Source: Haliscomenobacter sp040401995
GTDB lineage: Bacteria > Bacteroidota > Bacteroidia > Chitinophagales > Saprospiraceae
DNA length: 64,000 nucleotides
Reading direction: 5' to 3'
NCBI GenBank assembly: GCA_040401995.1
Contig: JBBANM010000024.1
Location: 12,787-76,786, forward strand
The position numbers were made by a program, and so were the translations under genes. Positions 15,927 through 25,603 of the stretch are shown piece after piece (the first letter of the stretch is position 1; each line of letters starts with the position of its first letter). The notes under the pieces are model-generated. The model was not told the origin of the DNA. It did not search any database and saw only the letters and a list, made by a program, of their open reading frames with translations.

Positions 15927-18087
15927 GTAGGAGAGCATTCCATTTCAGATGGGGACTGCGACTTCTCTTGTCCGTGATCCCACTCAACCTTCGACCTGTA
16001 GGAGAGCATTCCATTTCAGATGGGGACTGCGACTCTTATCCTTGTTTTCTTTCTTCCCTTCTTTGTTGGTAGGAGAGCATTCCATTTCAGATGGGGACTG
16101 CGACCTTCTCTCTTTTCTCTCCTTATCTCTTCTTTTTCCGTAGGAGAGCATTCCATTTCAGATGGGGACTGCGACTTAGAATTTAACAGCAACCTCATTT
16201 GCTTGAAAAGGTAGGAGAGCATTCCATTTCAGATGGGGACTGCGACTTGCTTTTTCGGCGGGATTCTGCGCAGTATTGACACGTAGGAGAGCATTCCATT
16301 TCAGATGGGGACTGCGACAGTACGCGATGCGTGTTTTCATAGTAAATTAATTAAGTAGGAGAGCATTCCATTTCAGATGGGGACTGCGACTCTTATTGTC
16401 CCTTCATTTCTTTTTCTTTTTGTTGTAGGAGAGCATTCCATTTCAGATGGGGACTGCGACTTAATCTCCAAACTTGCAAGGCTTCGGTTGGCTGCGTAGG
16501 AGAGCATTCCATTTCAGATGGGGACTGCGACTTCCCTTTGTCCTTCTTCTGTCTTTTTTCTCTGGTAGGAGAGCATTCCATTTCAGATGGGGACTGCGAC
16601 TTTAGCTGCATCCATTGAATAGCAGCAGGCCTGCTGGTAGGAGAGCATTCCATTTCAGATGGGGACTGCGACTTGTTGTTTTTAGCGCCTTTACCCTTTT
16701 TGGGTTTGTAGGAGAGCATTCCATTTCAGATGGGGACTGCGACGTAATAGCGAACCGCTTCAAGGTCAGCTATTTCGAGTAGGAGAGCATTCCATTTCAG
16801 ATGGGGACTGCGACTTTTGCCAAAGCCAAGGCTCAGCAGGGTCGTAGTCCGTAGGAGAGCATTCCATTTCAGATGGGGACTGCGACTTTAATTTTGCCAT
16901 GATTAAATGATTTAAACCTCGTAGGAGAGCATTCCATTTCAGATGGGGACTGCGACGGAAACGAGGCAACGATAAAGCGTTCCATTGCGTGCGGTAGGAG
17001 AGCATTCCATTTCAGATGGGGACTGCGACGCTAGAGTCCGTTCTGGATGCAAATGTGTCGAACTGTAGGAGAGCATTCCATTTCAGATGGGGACTGCGAC
17101 TGTTGGTGGTGGTGTCGTCGCTGTCGGTAATCTCGTAGGAGAGCATTCCATTTCAGATGGGGACTGCGACAATGGTGTTGCCGTCTTGGGTGGCAATCAC
17201 ATCGCATAGGAGAGCATTCCATTTCAGATGGGGACTGCGACCATTGCACGTAGGGCTTCCTTGTTTTCTATACGGTAGGAGAGCATTCCATTTCAGATGG
17301 GGACTGCGACTTTGACCGTTAAGTCCGTTGAACCAAGAGAAACTGTAGGAGAGCATTCCATTTCAGATGGGGACTGCGACGGTTTGGTGGTAGTGACGAT
17401 ATCCACGATAGGTGGTAGGAGAGCATTCCATTTCAGATGGGGACTGCGACGATCACCTTGTCCTCAACGAACAAAGGTGCGGGCGTAGGAGAGCATTCCA
17501 TTTCAGATGGGGACTGCGACCTTCATTGGTTTCCCATGGCACTGTTACTGTGCTTGTAGGAGAGCATTCCATTTCAGATGGGGACTGCGACGTAAGCGTC
17601 GCAATCTGCAAATACATCTTGCCTTCGTAGGAGAGCATTCCATTTCAGATGGGGACTGCGACTTTTCTTTAAACCAGTAAACGCCGTCTGCAATTACAAG
17701 TAGGAGAGCATTCCATTTCAGATGGGGACTGCGACATATTAAGGGGTAAATAAACTAGTATGTATATAGTGTAGGAGAGCATTCCATTTCAGATGGGGAC
17801 TGCGACTTAGTGGAGGGGGGGCATCAGCAATGCGGCTTTTGTAGGAGAGCATTCCATTTCAGATGGGGACTGCGACTTCCTATTTTTCCTCATATTTCCA
17901 TTATTCTTTCGTAGGAGAGCATTCCATTTCAGATGGGGACTGCGACGTTGAGAGTTATAAAATAACTTCCACTCTAGCCTGTAGGAGAGCATTCCATTTC
18001 AGATGGGGACTGCGACGGTAAGCAGGCCGAAGATTTTCAACGCCCCATTCAGTAGGAGAGCATTCCATTTCAGATGGGGACTGCGCT
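15927..18087 (+). CRISPR. CRISPR array B: 31 repeats of 36 nt, 30 spacers
   Basis: The repeat in crRNA sense begins GTAGGAGAGCATTCCA and ends GGGGACTGCGAC. It differs from the array A repeat at position 6 and in the middle 8 nt (TTTCAGAT against AAACTGAC). The leader is on the left. Repeat 19 (17206) has A instead of G at base 1, and the last repeat (18052) has lost its final AC, as expected at the leader-distal end. Leader-proximal spacers are strikingly pyrimidine-rich. No duplicated spacer was seen. Confidence 0.98.
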
Positions 18088-18682
18088 TCAGAAGGGACTA
18101 ATTCCTGCTGTTTTTGTTTTTTTCGCTTGAAATGGCTTTTTTCCGGTGCTACGCACCTCCCCCGCCACATCCTGCCCCTTTTCTACAGATGTTTGGCGGC
18201 GCTGCCGCTGGGCCTTGTGCCTGGGTTTTAGGGGTTGTTATGGGCAATTGAGGCAATGGCATAAGAGGATGAAAAGGGGTTGTTTTTTCCATGCGGTCAA
18301 AAATTCCGAGGGAAACAAACGAGGTATATCCAGGTCATTGTCCTAAAGTGGAGCAGATTTTTTTGGGTTAAGCGATAGAGCCTATTGTCTGGAGAAAGGG
18401 GTAGAAAGTTGGTTTTTGCAGGCTGGGCGCCCTTTAGGGTTGGGGTTTTTGGAAGCAATGCACGCCGCCAAATTTTACCCCAAAATACCACTGTAAATGG
18501 CGGTGGTAAAGGGTGCTGAGCAGCGGGCAAAATGGGGTGTTTATTTCCTCTGCCTGATGTTTTTTTTTTGTACCGTTTAGTCGCGATGAATCGCGCCTCT
18601 ACAGAGCCAAATCCCACCCCCAAATACAACAGTTTTTTGTACCTTCCCCAGGCAAATCAATTGTCGCAACAAAAGCTCGTTT
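18088..18682. other. Intergenic region between array B and the S9 peptidase
   Basis: No convincing gene was found; the open frames on both strands have no family features and unusual composition. An inverted copy of the REP-like palindrome lies at 18580-18603. The stretch just before the peptidase gene probably holds its promoter. Confidence 0.6.
18580..18603. repeat. Dispersed REP-like palindrome, copy 2 (inverted)
   Basis: GTCGCGATGAATCGCGCC followed by TCTACA is the inverse of the copy at 11751, with one base changed in the core. Confidence 0.65.
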
Positions 18683-21064
18683 ATGAACACCAAATCTTGG
18701 CTGTTGGGCATCGCCCTGCTGGGCAGCCTTTCCCTAATCAGCGCGCAAACTCCCAAACGCGCCGCCCTCTCCATCGATAAAATCATGCTAGGCGATCGCT
18801 TCGTGGGTTTTTTACCGGATAACATCAATTGGAGTGAAGACAGCAAAACGGTCTATTTTACTTGGAATCCCAAAATGGATACCTTGCGCAGCCTCTACAA
18901 AATAGGACTGGGCGCCGATTCCAAACCCACTCCGGTTTCCTTGGAAGAACAAAAGGAACTGGCTTTTGGCGGGGCTTACAACCGCAGTTTTTCCAAACGG
19001 GTGTACGCCAAAGATGGCGACCTCTTCCTGCAAGACATCGCCGCGGGCAAAACGCTGCAAATTACCAATACGGTGGAGACCGAGTCCAATCCGCAGTTTT
19101 TGACGGATGATAGCAAGATTGTTTACCTCTACAGCGGCAATCTTTTTTTGTGGAATAGCGCCACCGGTAGCACCGCACAATTGACCAATTTTAAAACGGG
19201 TACGGCCAAAAGCGATAAAAAAGCTTCCGATTATGAGCAGGAGCTCAAAGAGGATCAGCTGGAATTGTCGGAAATGTTGCGCTTACGCAAGGGCCAGCGC
19301 GACATCCGCGAGCGACAGTCCAAAGCGCTGGCGGCCAAACGCCCCAAAGAGGTTTATCTGGGTACCAAACAGGCTACGGGTTTGCAGCTGAGTCCGGATA
19401 TGAAATTTGTCACCGTGCGCTTGGTAAAACGCGGTGAACCGCGCAGCGCCGAGGTGCCCAACTACGTCACCGAATCGGGTTTTACGGAAAACATTACCTC
19501 GCGCAGCAAAGTCGGCTCGTCACAGGATACTTATGAAATGGGCATCCTGGATTTGTCGCGCGATACGTTTTATACCCTCGATACCAAAAACCTGGAGGGC
19601 ATCCTCAATAAACCGAAATTTTTGGATGCTTACCATACGGGCAAAAATCCCTACAAACCACAGTACGAAAAACCGCGCGAGGTCAGTTTTCAAGGCCCCG
19701 TTTTTTCGGAAGACGGCAAGGCAGTGTTTGGCGCCCGCTCGCTCGACAACAAAGACCGCTGGATCCTGCTGCTCGATCTAGCTACCGGCAAATACAAACA
19801 ACTGGATCACCAACACGATGATGCTTGGATCGGCGGTCCGGGGGTGGATAATTTTTTTGGCGGCAATGCCAACATCGGCTGGCTGGCTGATAACCAAACG
19901 GTGTGGTTTCAATCGGAAGCTACCGGTTTTTCACACCTCTACTCCGTCAACACCGCTACAGGCGATAAAAAAGCCTTGACGCAAGGGCAATTTGAGGTGA
20001 TCGAAGCGCGCCCTTCGCGCAACAAACAGTTTTTTTACCTCACTGCTACTGCTGAAGGGCCGCACCAGCGCCATTTTTACCGCTTGCCAGTGGGAGGCGG
20101 TAAATTGGAAAAAATCACCACGCTCACCGGTGGCAACGAAGTCAGCCTCTCGCCCAATGAGCAATTCCTGGCCATTCGGCATTCCTATAGCAACAAACCT
20201 TGGGAATTGTACATGATGGATAACCAGGCGGGGGCAAAACCGCGTCAGGTGACCCAGTCTACCACCGCGGATTTTCAGCAATACCCTTGGCGTGATCCGG
20301 AGATTGTATGGTTCACGGCCAGCGACGGGGTGAAGGTTCCGGCGCGTTTGTACCGTTCGGCGCAAAAAAGCAAACAGCAACCGGCGGTGATTTTTGTGCA
20401 CGGCGCGGGGTATGCGCAGAATGTGCACCAGTGGTGGGCAAGTTATTTCCGCGAGTACATGTTCAATAACCTTTTGGCCGATCAGGGCTATACGGTGTTG
20501 GACATCGATTACCGCGCCAGTTCGGGGTATGGTCGCGATTGGCGTACCGCCATTTATCAGCATATGGGTGGCAAAGACCTGAGCGATCATGTGGATGGCG
20601 CCAATTACCTGGTGAAGGAATTGGGTGTTGATCCGCAGCGGATTGGCATTTACGGTGGTTCTTACGGCGGGTTTATCACCTTGATGGGTCTGTTTAACGC
20701 GCCGAACACCTTCAAAAGTGGTGCGGCTTTGCGTCCGGTGACCGATTGGGCGCATTACAACCACGGGTATACCAACAACATTTTGAATACCCCTACGGAA
20801 GATAGTCTGGCGTATCGCCGCAGTTCGCCCATCTTTTTTGCCGATGGCTTAAAAGGAAATTTGTTGATGTTGCACGGGATGATCGATGTGAACGTGCATT
20901 TTCAGGATGTGGTGCGTTTGTCGCAGCGTTTGATTGAGTTGAAAAAAGAGAACTGGGAGCTGGCGGTTTTTCCGCTCGAAGATCACGGTTTTGTAGAATC
21001 CAGCAGTTGGACGGATGAGTACAAGCGGATTTTCAAGCTGTTTGAAACGACGTTGAAGAGGTAG
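18683..21064 (+). CDS. S9 family (DPP IV/prolyl oligopeptidase-type) serine peptidase
   Basis: A secreted or periplasmic peptidase of 793 residues. A signal peptide (MNTKSWLLGIALLGSLSLIS, with cleavage near SAQ) is followed by an eight-blade beta-propeller-like region (residues about 40-540) and an alpha/beta-hydrolase domain. The catalytic triad is visible: S660 in GGSYGGF, D735 in GMIDVNVHF and H768 in LEDHGF. The motif WRDPEIVWFTASDG marks the domain boundary. It releases dipeptides or cleaves oligopeptides (family knowledge). It is unlinked in function to the upstream CRISPR array. Confidence 0.92.
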   Translation: MNTKSWLLGIALLGSLSLISAQTPKRAALSIDKIMLGDRFVGFLPDNINWSEDSKTVYFTWNPKMDTLRSLYKIGLGADSKPTPVSLEEQKELAFGGAYNRSFSKRVYAKDGDLFLQDIAAGKTLQITNTVETESNPQFLTDDSKIVYLYSGNLFLWNSATGSTAQLTNFKTGTAKSDKKASDYEQELKEDQLELSEMLRLRKGQRDIRERQSKALAAKRPKEVYLGTKQATGLQLSPDMKFVTVRLVKRGEPRSAEVPNYVTESGFTENITSRSKVGSSQDTYEMGILDLSRDTFYTLDTKNLEGILNKPKFLDAYHTGKNPYKPQYEKPREVSFQGPVFSEDGKAVFGARSLDNKDRWILLLDLATGKYKQLDHQHDDAWIGGPGVDNFFGGNANIGWLADNQTVWFQSEATGFSHLYSVNTATGDKKALTQGQFEVIEARPSRNKQFFYLTATAEGPHQRHFYRLPVGGGKLEKITTLTGGNEVSLSPNEQFLAIRHSYSNKPWELYMMDNQAGAKPRQVTQSTTADFQQYPWRDPEIVWFTASDGVKVPARLYRSAQKSKQQPAVIFVHGAGYAQNVHQWWASYFREYMFNNLLADQGYTVLDIDYRASSGYGRDWRTAIYQHMGGKDLSDHVDGANYLVKELGVDPQRIGIYGGSYGGFITLMGLFNAPNTFKSGAALRPVTDWAHYNHGYTNNILNTPTEDSLAYRRSSPIFFADGLKGNLLMLHGMIDVNVHFQDVVRLSQRLIELKKENWELAVFPLEDHGFVESSSWTDEYKRIFKLFETTLKR

Positions 21065-21130
21065 ATATGCAGGTTGAAGATGCCGTTCTCACGGAACGGC
21101 ATCTTCATAGCCGGCTCTGGACCAGCAGTC

Positions 21131-21221
21131 CTAGCCCTGTAAGGGCGTCATCCCATAACACAGGGTGTAGCCCTGTGGAGGTCAGCCCCTGTGGTGGTCA
21201 GCCCTGTGACAGTGCAGCCCT
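21131..21221. repeat. Degenerate AGCCCTGTG repeat
   Basis: About six imperfect copies of AGCCCTGTG, some in inverse form (CACAGGGTG), lie between the peptidase and the next gene. They occupy the spurious N-terminal extension of the following frame. Confidence 0.6.
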
Positions 21222-21396
21222 GCAGAGAGACATGTCCATGACAGATAAGCCATATAAACCACCCACCCCACTACTAACACTAAAAGCATTAGTAATCCCA
21301 GCACAAAAACTTGAACAACTTATTTTTTCCCGTATTTTCGCCAAAGACATAAAAAAGAAACACCCAAACACCGTTCCTTACCTAAAGAAAAAAACG

Positions 21397-22302
21397 ATGA
21401 TCGGATTATTGCAAGTTGTCATAGGTATTGTATTCATGCTGCTCTTACTGAGCTTGCTGGCCACCACCATCATGGAACTCATCAATTCCATCCTGGCCTT
21501 GCGTGGTAAAAACCTGGAAGCTGCCCTCTGCCAAATGCTCGCAACCGCAGATAAAGAAGGCGAAATCTACCGGGAATTTAAAGACAATGCCCTCTACAAA
21601 CAGCTCTGTCAAAAATATGGCATACCAAAAAACGGTAAACGTCGCCCACCCTCGTACCTCAATCCCGAAATTTTTCACTCAGTGCTGATGGCCGTGGTGT
21701 TGAAAGGCGATGAAGCCCAAAAGCTTCAGGAAAAAATCAACCTGCTACCCGACGAAGACCTTAGAAAAGTGTTGCACCAACTGCTCCACGATGCCGATTA
21801 CGAATTGGATAAGTTCAAAGACAAGGTCCTAAACTGGTTCAATGATGTGATGGATCGCGCTTCGGGCTGGTACAAACGTTTCACCCAGCAGATCATCGTT
21901 GCGGTAGGCATGATCATTGCAGTAGGACTCAACGCCGATACCATTGCCATTTACCAGCGTTTGGAGGCAGATCCCGTGGCTACTCAACAGCTGGTAACCA
22001 TGGCTGAAAGTTATGTCAATGCCAATGACAGCCTGCAGATTCAAACGAATGCTGATACCCGTGCGCAAGTAGCGGTGGTGAATGATTTGGTAGTCAATCA
22101 GATTGCCCATGCCAAATCGCCGCTGGGTTTGGGTTGGTACCCGGATGAAATGAAGGCGCTTACACCAGCCGATTGGGGTTTCAAAATTCTGGGTTGGTTG
22201 ATGACTGCTTTGGCGATCTCGCTGGGCGCGCCTTTTTGGTTTGATGTATTGAAGCGGTTGGTCAGCATTCGGTCGTCGGGAGCTGTGCCGCCTAAGGCAT
22301 AA
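21397..22302 (+). CDS. Membrane protein with two or three TM helices, function unknown
   Basis: The start was placed at the ATG giving MIGLLQVVIGIVFMLLLLSL, because the longer frame upstream crosses the AGCCCTGTG repeats. The 301-residue product has an N-terminal TM helix (residues 3-28), a soluble helical region, a second hydrophobic segment (IIVAVGMIIAVGLNADTIAI, about 165-184) and a third near the C-terminus (about 262-285). The topology resembles proteins in Bacteroidota annotated only as hypothetical membrane proteins. I assign no function. Confidence 0.75.
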   Translation: MIGLLQVVIGIVFMLLLLSLLATTIMELINSILALRGKNLEAALCQMLATADKEGEIYREFKDNALYKQLCQKYGIPKNGKRRPPSYLNPEIFHSVLMAVVLKGDEAQKLQEKINLLPDEDLRKVLHQLLHDADYELDKFKDKVLNWFNDVMDRASGWYKRFTQQIIVAVGMIIAVGLNADTIAIYQRLEADPVATQQLVTMAESYVNANDSLQIQTNADTRAQVAVVNDLVVNQIAHAKSPLGLGWYPDEMKALTPADWGFKILGWLMTALAISLGAPFWFDVLKRLVSIRSSGAVPPKA

Positions 22303-22389
22303 GATGAGTCGTTGCTATGCTTAACGTTGTCAAATTTTCAGCATTATCTTTTTAAACGCTTAAAAATTGACTACATTAAATGATCATCG

Positions 22390-22528
22390 ACCACAGATGC
22401 ACAGATTCCACAGATTCTTGTGATGTCATCACAAGCACGATTCCACAGATTGGGGATTCGCCCTATCTGTGGAATCGTGCTTACGCCGCTGGCGGTAAGA
22501 ATCTGTGCAATCCCCGCCATCTGTGGTG
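22390..22528. repeat. Cloverleaf-like nested palindrome of CACAGATT units
   Basis: The outer stem ACCACAGATG pairs with CATCTGTGGT. Inside it, CACAGATTCTT pairs with AAGAATCTGTG, a central arm AAGCACGATTCCACAGAT pairs perfectly with ATCTGTGGAATCGTGCTT, and TGATGTCATCA forms a small hairpin. The flanking sequence (22303-22720) holds no gene. Confidence 0.8.
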
Positions 22529-22720
22529 AATTTTAAAATGACAACAGATTCAAGCGTGGAAAGCAAAAAAGGGGTATAAAGATTACCTAAAGCACTGAAA
22601 TTGTGTAACCTTTAGCAAAATGGGAAGTTAAATAAAAACCTTACAGCGTCACTAATTCGTTTTAAGAGCGTCTATAAAAACATACGGTCAACTATTTAGT
22701 GCCCAGCAAAAACATACTGG

Positions 22721-23476
22721 ATGAAAATTATCCAAATCACCGATATGCACGTAGGACGAGAAGGCGAAGACACCTTCGGAATCGATGTACGTGCTAATTT
22801 TCTCAACATTTTGCAAGCAGTAGCCGAAAAAAAGCCCGACTACCTGGTGCTTTCCGGTGATTTGTGCTACAACCAGGCTGATCCCCTGATTTATGCTTGG
22901 GTCAAAGAACAAGTGGATCAACTGAATATTCCCTACGAAGTCATTCCTGGTAACCACGATGAGTCAACGCTTTTGGCCAAAGCGTTTGGCTATGAAAATG
23001 ACTTGGTTGATGGACAAATGTACTACACCCGCGAATGGGGCGGACAAACCATTCTATTTATGGATTCTTGCCCCAATGAAGTGGGCGCTACTCAATTGGA
23101 TTGGTTGGAAAAAAAATTGCAAACCCTGCAAACTCCCCTGCTCTTGTTTATCCACCATCCGCCGGTATTGGCCGATGTGCCATTTATGGATCGGCACCAC
23201 CCTTTGGAAAATCCCAATCGCTTGCGCAACCTCCTTGCGGACTTCCCGCAATCCATCGATATTTTTTGCGGCCATTACCACGTCGATAAGTTTGTACACT
23301 GGGGCAAACACATGATTTACCTCACGCCTTCGGGTTATTTTCAGATCAACCAAACGCTCGAAACCTTTCAAGTGGACCACGATCGGGTCGGTTTTCGGGA
23401 AATCAATTTACAAGACGGCAGCCTCATCACCAGCGTTTCCTACCTCGAGGGCACGAAAATTCAAAAAGAAAACTAA
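22721..23476 (+). CDS. Calcineurin-like metallophosphoesterase (CpdA-like)
   Basis: The 251-residue cytoplasmic protein carries all the metal-ligand motifs: ITDMHVG (D7, H9), LSGDLCYN, GNHDES, IHHPPVL and FCGHYHVDKF. The order and length match the class III cyclic nucleotide phosphodiesterase (CpdA) group, but substrate specificity is not decided by sequence. A methyltransferase and a TPR protein follow closely on the same strand, probably as one transcript. Confidence 0.85.
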   Translation: MKIIQITDMHVGREGEDTFGIDVRANFLNILQAVAEKKPDYLVLSGDLCYNQADPLIYAWVKEQVDQLNIPYEVIPGNHDESTLLAKAFGYENDLVDGQMYYTREWGGQTILFMDSCPNEVGATQLDWLEKKLQTLQTPLLLFIHHPPVLADVPFMDRHHPLENPNRLRNLLADFPQSIDIFCGHYHVDKFVHWGKHMIYLTPSGYFQINQTLETFQVDHDRVGFREINLQDGSLITSVSYLEGTKIQKEN

Positions 23477-23569
23477 TTTTGTTCCAATGGGCGGGAAATT
23501 CGTCCCCAAAGGGAATTTTTGCAGCATGCCTTTGGTTATGCCTGTTTTCCCATTTTAATCCTTTTTGCT

Positions 23570-24247
23570 ATGACGATAAAAGAAGAATTCAATACCTGGT
23601 TGGCAGGTTATACCGAAAAAATGACCCGTTGGGTGCCTTATTACCAGGAGTTGTTGCAGGCGCTGCGACAAAATCTTCCCTCCGGATTTCAACCTGGCAA
23701 CATCTTAGATATTGGTTGCGGCAATGGCAACGCCACCACCCAGGTGATGACGGCCTTCCCCAATGCGCATTATGTGCTACTAGATGGCTCCAATGAAATG
23801 CTTGATGCTTGTCGGCAGCGTTTTGAAGACAAAAAAGACATCCAATACGTGGAAGCCTACTTTCAAGACGCCGATTTTCCCGACCATAGTTTTGACCTCA
23901 TTACCGCCGCTTTTGCCTTACACCATTTAGATAGCGCCGAAAAAGCGGCAATTTTCAAAAAAATGTACCGCTGGTTGCGTCCAGGCGGGGTAGTCACCAG
24001 CTCCGATCTTTATGGAACCAAACGCGACCCCACTTACCCGCAGGAAATTTTGGCTACCTGGAAAGCTTTCGCCATGGAACACGGTACACCTACCGAAGAG
24101 TGGGACACTCTAATGGATCACCATGCCGAATACGATAAACCCGATACCTACGCCGACCAATTGCAGTGGCTACACGATGCCGGTTTTGGTGAAGCCCGCA
24201 TCGCCTGGCACGTCGATCAATGGGGCAATATTCAGGGAATAAAATAA
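23570..24247 (+). CDS. Class I SAM-dependent methyltransferase
   Basis: The start was placed at MTIKEEFNTWLAG; the in-frame upstream extension is hydrophobic and atypical. The 225-residue enzyme has the SAM-binding motif ILDIGCGNGNA (D47-G53), followed by acidic VLLDGSNEMLDACR and FDLITAAFALHHLD (motifs II-III). It belongs to the ubiE-like methyltransferase fold; its substrate is unknown. The TPR gene begins 20 bp after its stop. Confidence 0.88.
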   Translation: MTIKEEFNTWLAGYTEKMTRWVPYYQELLQALRQNLPSGFQPGNILDIGCGNGNATTQVMTAFPNAHYVLLDGSNEMLDACRQRFEDKKDIQYVEAYFQDADFPDHSFDLITAAFALHHLDSAEKAAIFKKMYRWLRPGGVVTSSDLYGTKRDPTYPQEILATWKAFAMEHGTPTEEWDTLMDHHAEYDKPDTYADQLQWLHDAGFGEARIAWHVDQWGNIQGIK

Positions 24248-24267
24248 ACGCTTTAAGCACAATAGGC

Positions 24268-25584
24268 ATGTCAGTAGAAACCATCCAGGCTCTAAAAAAC
24301 CGAATCGCTGAAGGTCAGTTGGAAGTTCCGCTTCATGATTTATGCGATTTTTTGCGTCAAAAAAACGACCCTTTGCTGGATGAGGCTCTGGCTTTTAGCG
24401 CTCAATGGCTACAGGTGGAAAAAGAGCATGCCTTGAATACCATCGCCTACGAGGCTTACGCCCGCATCATCAACAACATCACCTACGGTCTCTTGCGCCT
24501 GTGCACTCAGGTGATGCGCGGGGAGAAAAGCCAGGAATCGCTCCTGCCGGATCCCCAGGCTTTGTCGATCGCAACCCAACTAACGGGTAAAGAAAGCGAT
24601 TGGGTGAAAAAAGGCAAAAATGCTTATGCAGCTAAGGATTACGCTGGCGCAATAGCTGCTTTTGCGAGCGCCGTTGCCGAAAACCCACAGGAAGCCGAGG
24701 CGCTGTTTTATCAAGGGGTGATCCAAGAAGAATTGGGCGACATCCAAACCGCCATCGAAAGTTACCAAAAATCGATTGCGGCAAAAAGCGATTACAGTCA
24801 GCCCTACAACAACCTGGGCGTTATTTTTGTCCAGCAAGAACTTTGGGAAGAAGCCTTGCAACACCTGAATAAAGCCATTCAACTCGATCCAGATTTGGCC
24901 ACCGCTTTGCTCAACCGCGGGTTTGTTTTTTACAGTTTGGAATTTTATCCCGAAAGCTTGGCGGATCTCCAAAGTTGTGCCCGAAAAGGACATTACCTCA
25001 AGGAAACCTTCATCCTGATTGGCTTGATCGAGATCAATCAAGGCGATTTTCAAGCTGCGATCGACAACAGTCAGCGGGCCCTAAAAATTCATCCCGATAA
25101 CCACATTGCTTATTATCTCTGGGCTTTGGCGCTTTTTAACCTTGATCGCTATCGGGAATCGATTGATATCATGGAGAAATCGATTGAATTGAATCCGAAT
25201 TATCCGGGGAGTTTTAGTTTGCGGGGCATGGCACGCGCTTTGGTGGGCGATTACCCCGCTGCGCTTGCCGATATAGAAGCGGCGCTCGCTACCAATACCG
25301 ATGATGCAAACTTGCACTTCTGGATGGGTTACATCAAAAAAAACACGGGAGATCCCGCCGGCGCGGTACTGGCTTACCGGTCGGCCATTGAAGTTGATCC
25401 CACCCACAAAGCTTCGTACGCCAATTTGGCCCAAATCTGTATTGAAAACGGTTTGTACCAAGAAGCGTTGGATTATTTGCACCAAGCGCAGGAAATTGAT
25501 CCGCATTGGGAAGCGCTTCCGCCCTTGATTGCTGAAGCCGAGAAAAAAAAGAAAGGCGGACTTTGGGGAAAACTGTTTTCCTAG
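24268..25584 (+). CDS. Tetratricopeptide-repeat protein
   Basis: The start at MSVETIQALKNRIAEG follows the methyltransferase stop; the longer frame overlaps that gene. The 438-residue protein has an N-terminal helical region (1-105) and about nine TPR units (for example AKDYAGAIAAFASAVAENPQ and QELWEEALQHLNKAIQLDPD). It ends with a Lys-rich tail, AEKKKKGGLWGKLFS. No signal peptide is seen. It probably acts as a scaffold for a protein complex; the partner is unknown. Confidence 0.85.
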   Translation: MSVETIQALKNRIAEGQLEVPLHDLCDFLRQKNDPLLDEALAFSAQWLQVEKEHALNTIAYEAYARIINNITYGLLRLCTQVMRGEKSQESLLPDPQALSIATQLTGKESDWVKKGKNAYAAKDYAGAIAAFASAVAENPQEAEALFYQGVIQEELGDIQTAIESYQKSIAAKSDYSQPYNNLGVIFVQQELWEEALQHLNKAIQLDPDLATALLNRGFVFYSLEFYPESLADLQSCARKGHYLKETFILIGLIEINQGDFQAAIDNSQRALKIHPDNHIAYYLWALALFNLDRYRESIDIMEKSIELNPNYPGSFSLRGMARALVGDYPAALADIEAALATNTDDANLHFWMGYIKKNTGDPAGAVLAYRSAIEVDPTHKASYANLAQICIENGLYQEALDYLHQAQEIDPHWEALPPLIAEAEKKKKGGLWGKLFS

Positions 25585-25603
25585 TCCTTCAAAACCACTA
25601 TCC

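Noticed and set aside
15728..17992. Open frames across array B on both strands
   Set aside because: They translate the repeat (KSQSPSEMECSPT and VGEHSISDGDCD) and have no independent coding signal.
18297..18629. 110-codon minus-strand frame between array B and the S9 peptidase
   Set aside because: No family features, and it crosses a REP-like palindrome; treated as intergenic.
21067..21396. N-terminal extension of the membrane protein gene
   Set aside because: It begins right at the end of the peptidase gene and crosses AGCCCTGTG repeats; the ATG directly before the TM helix is a better start.
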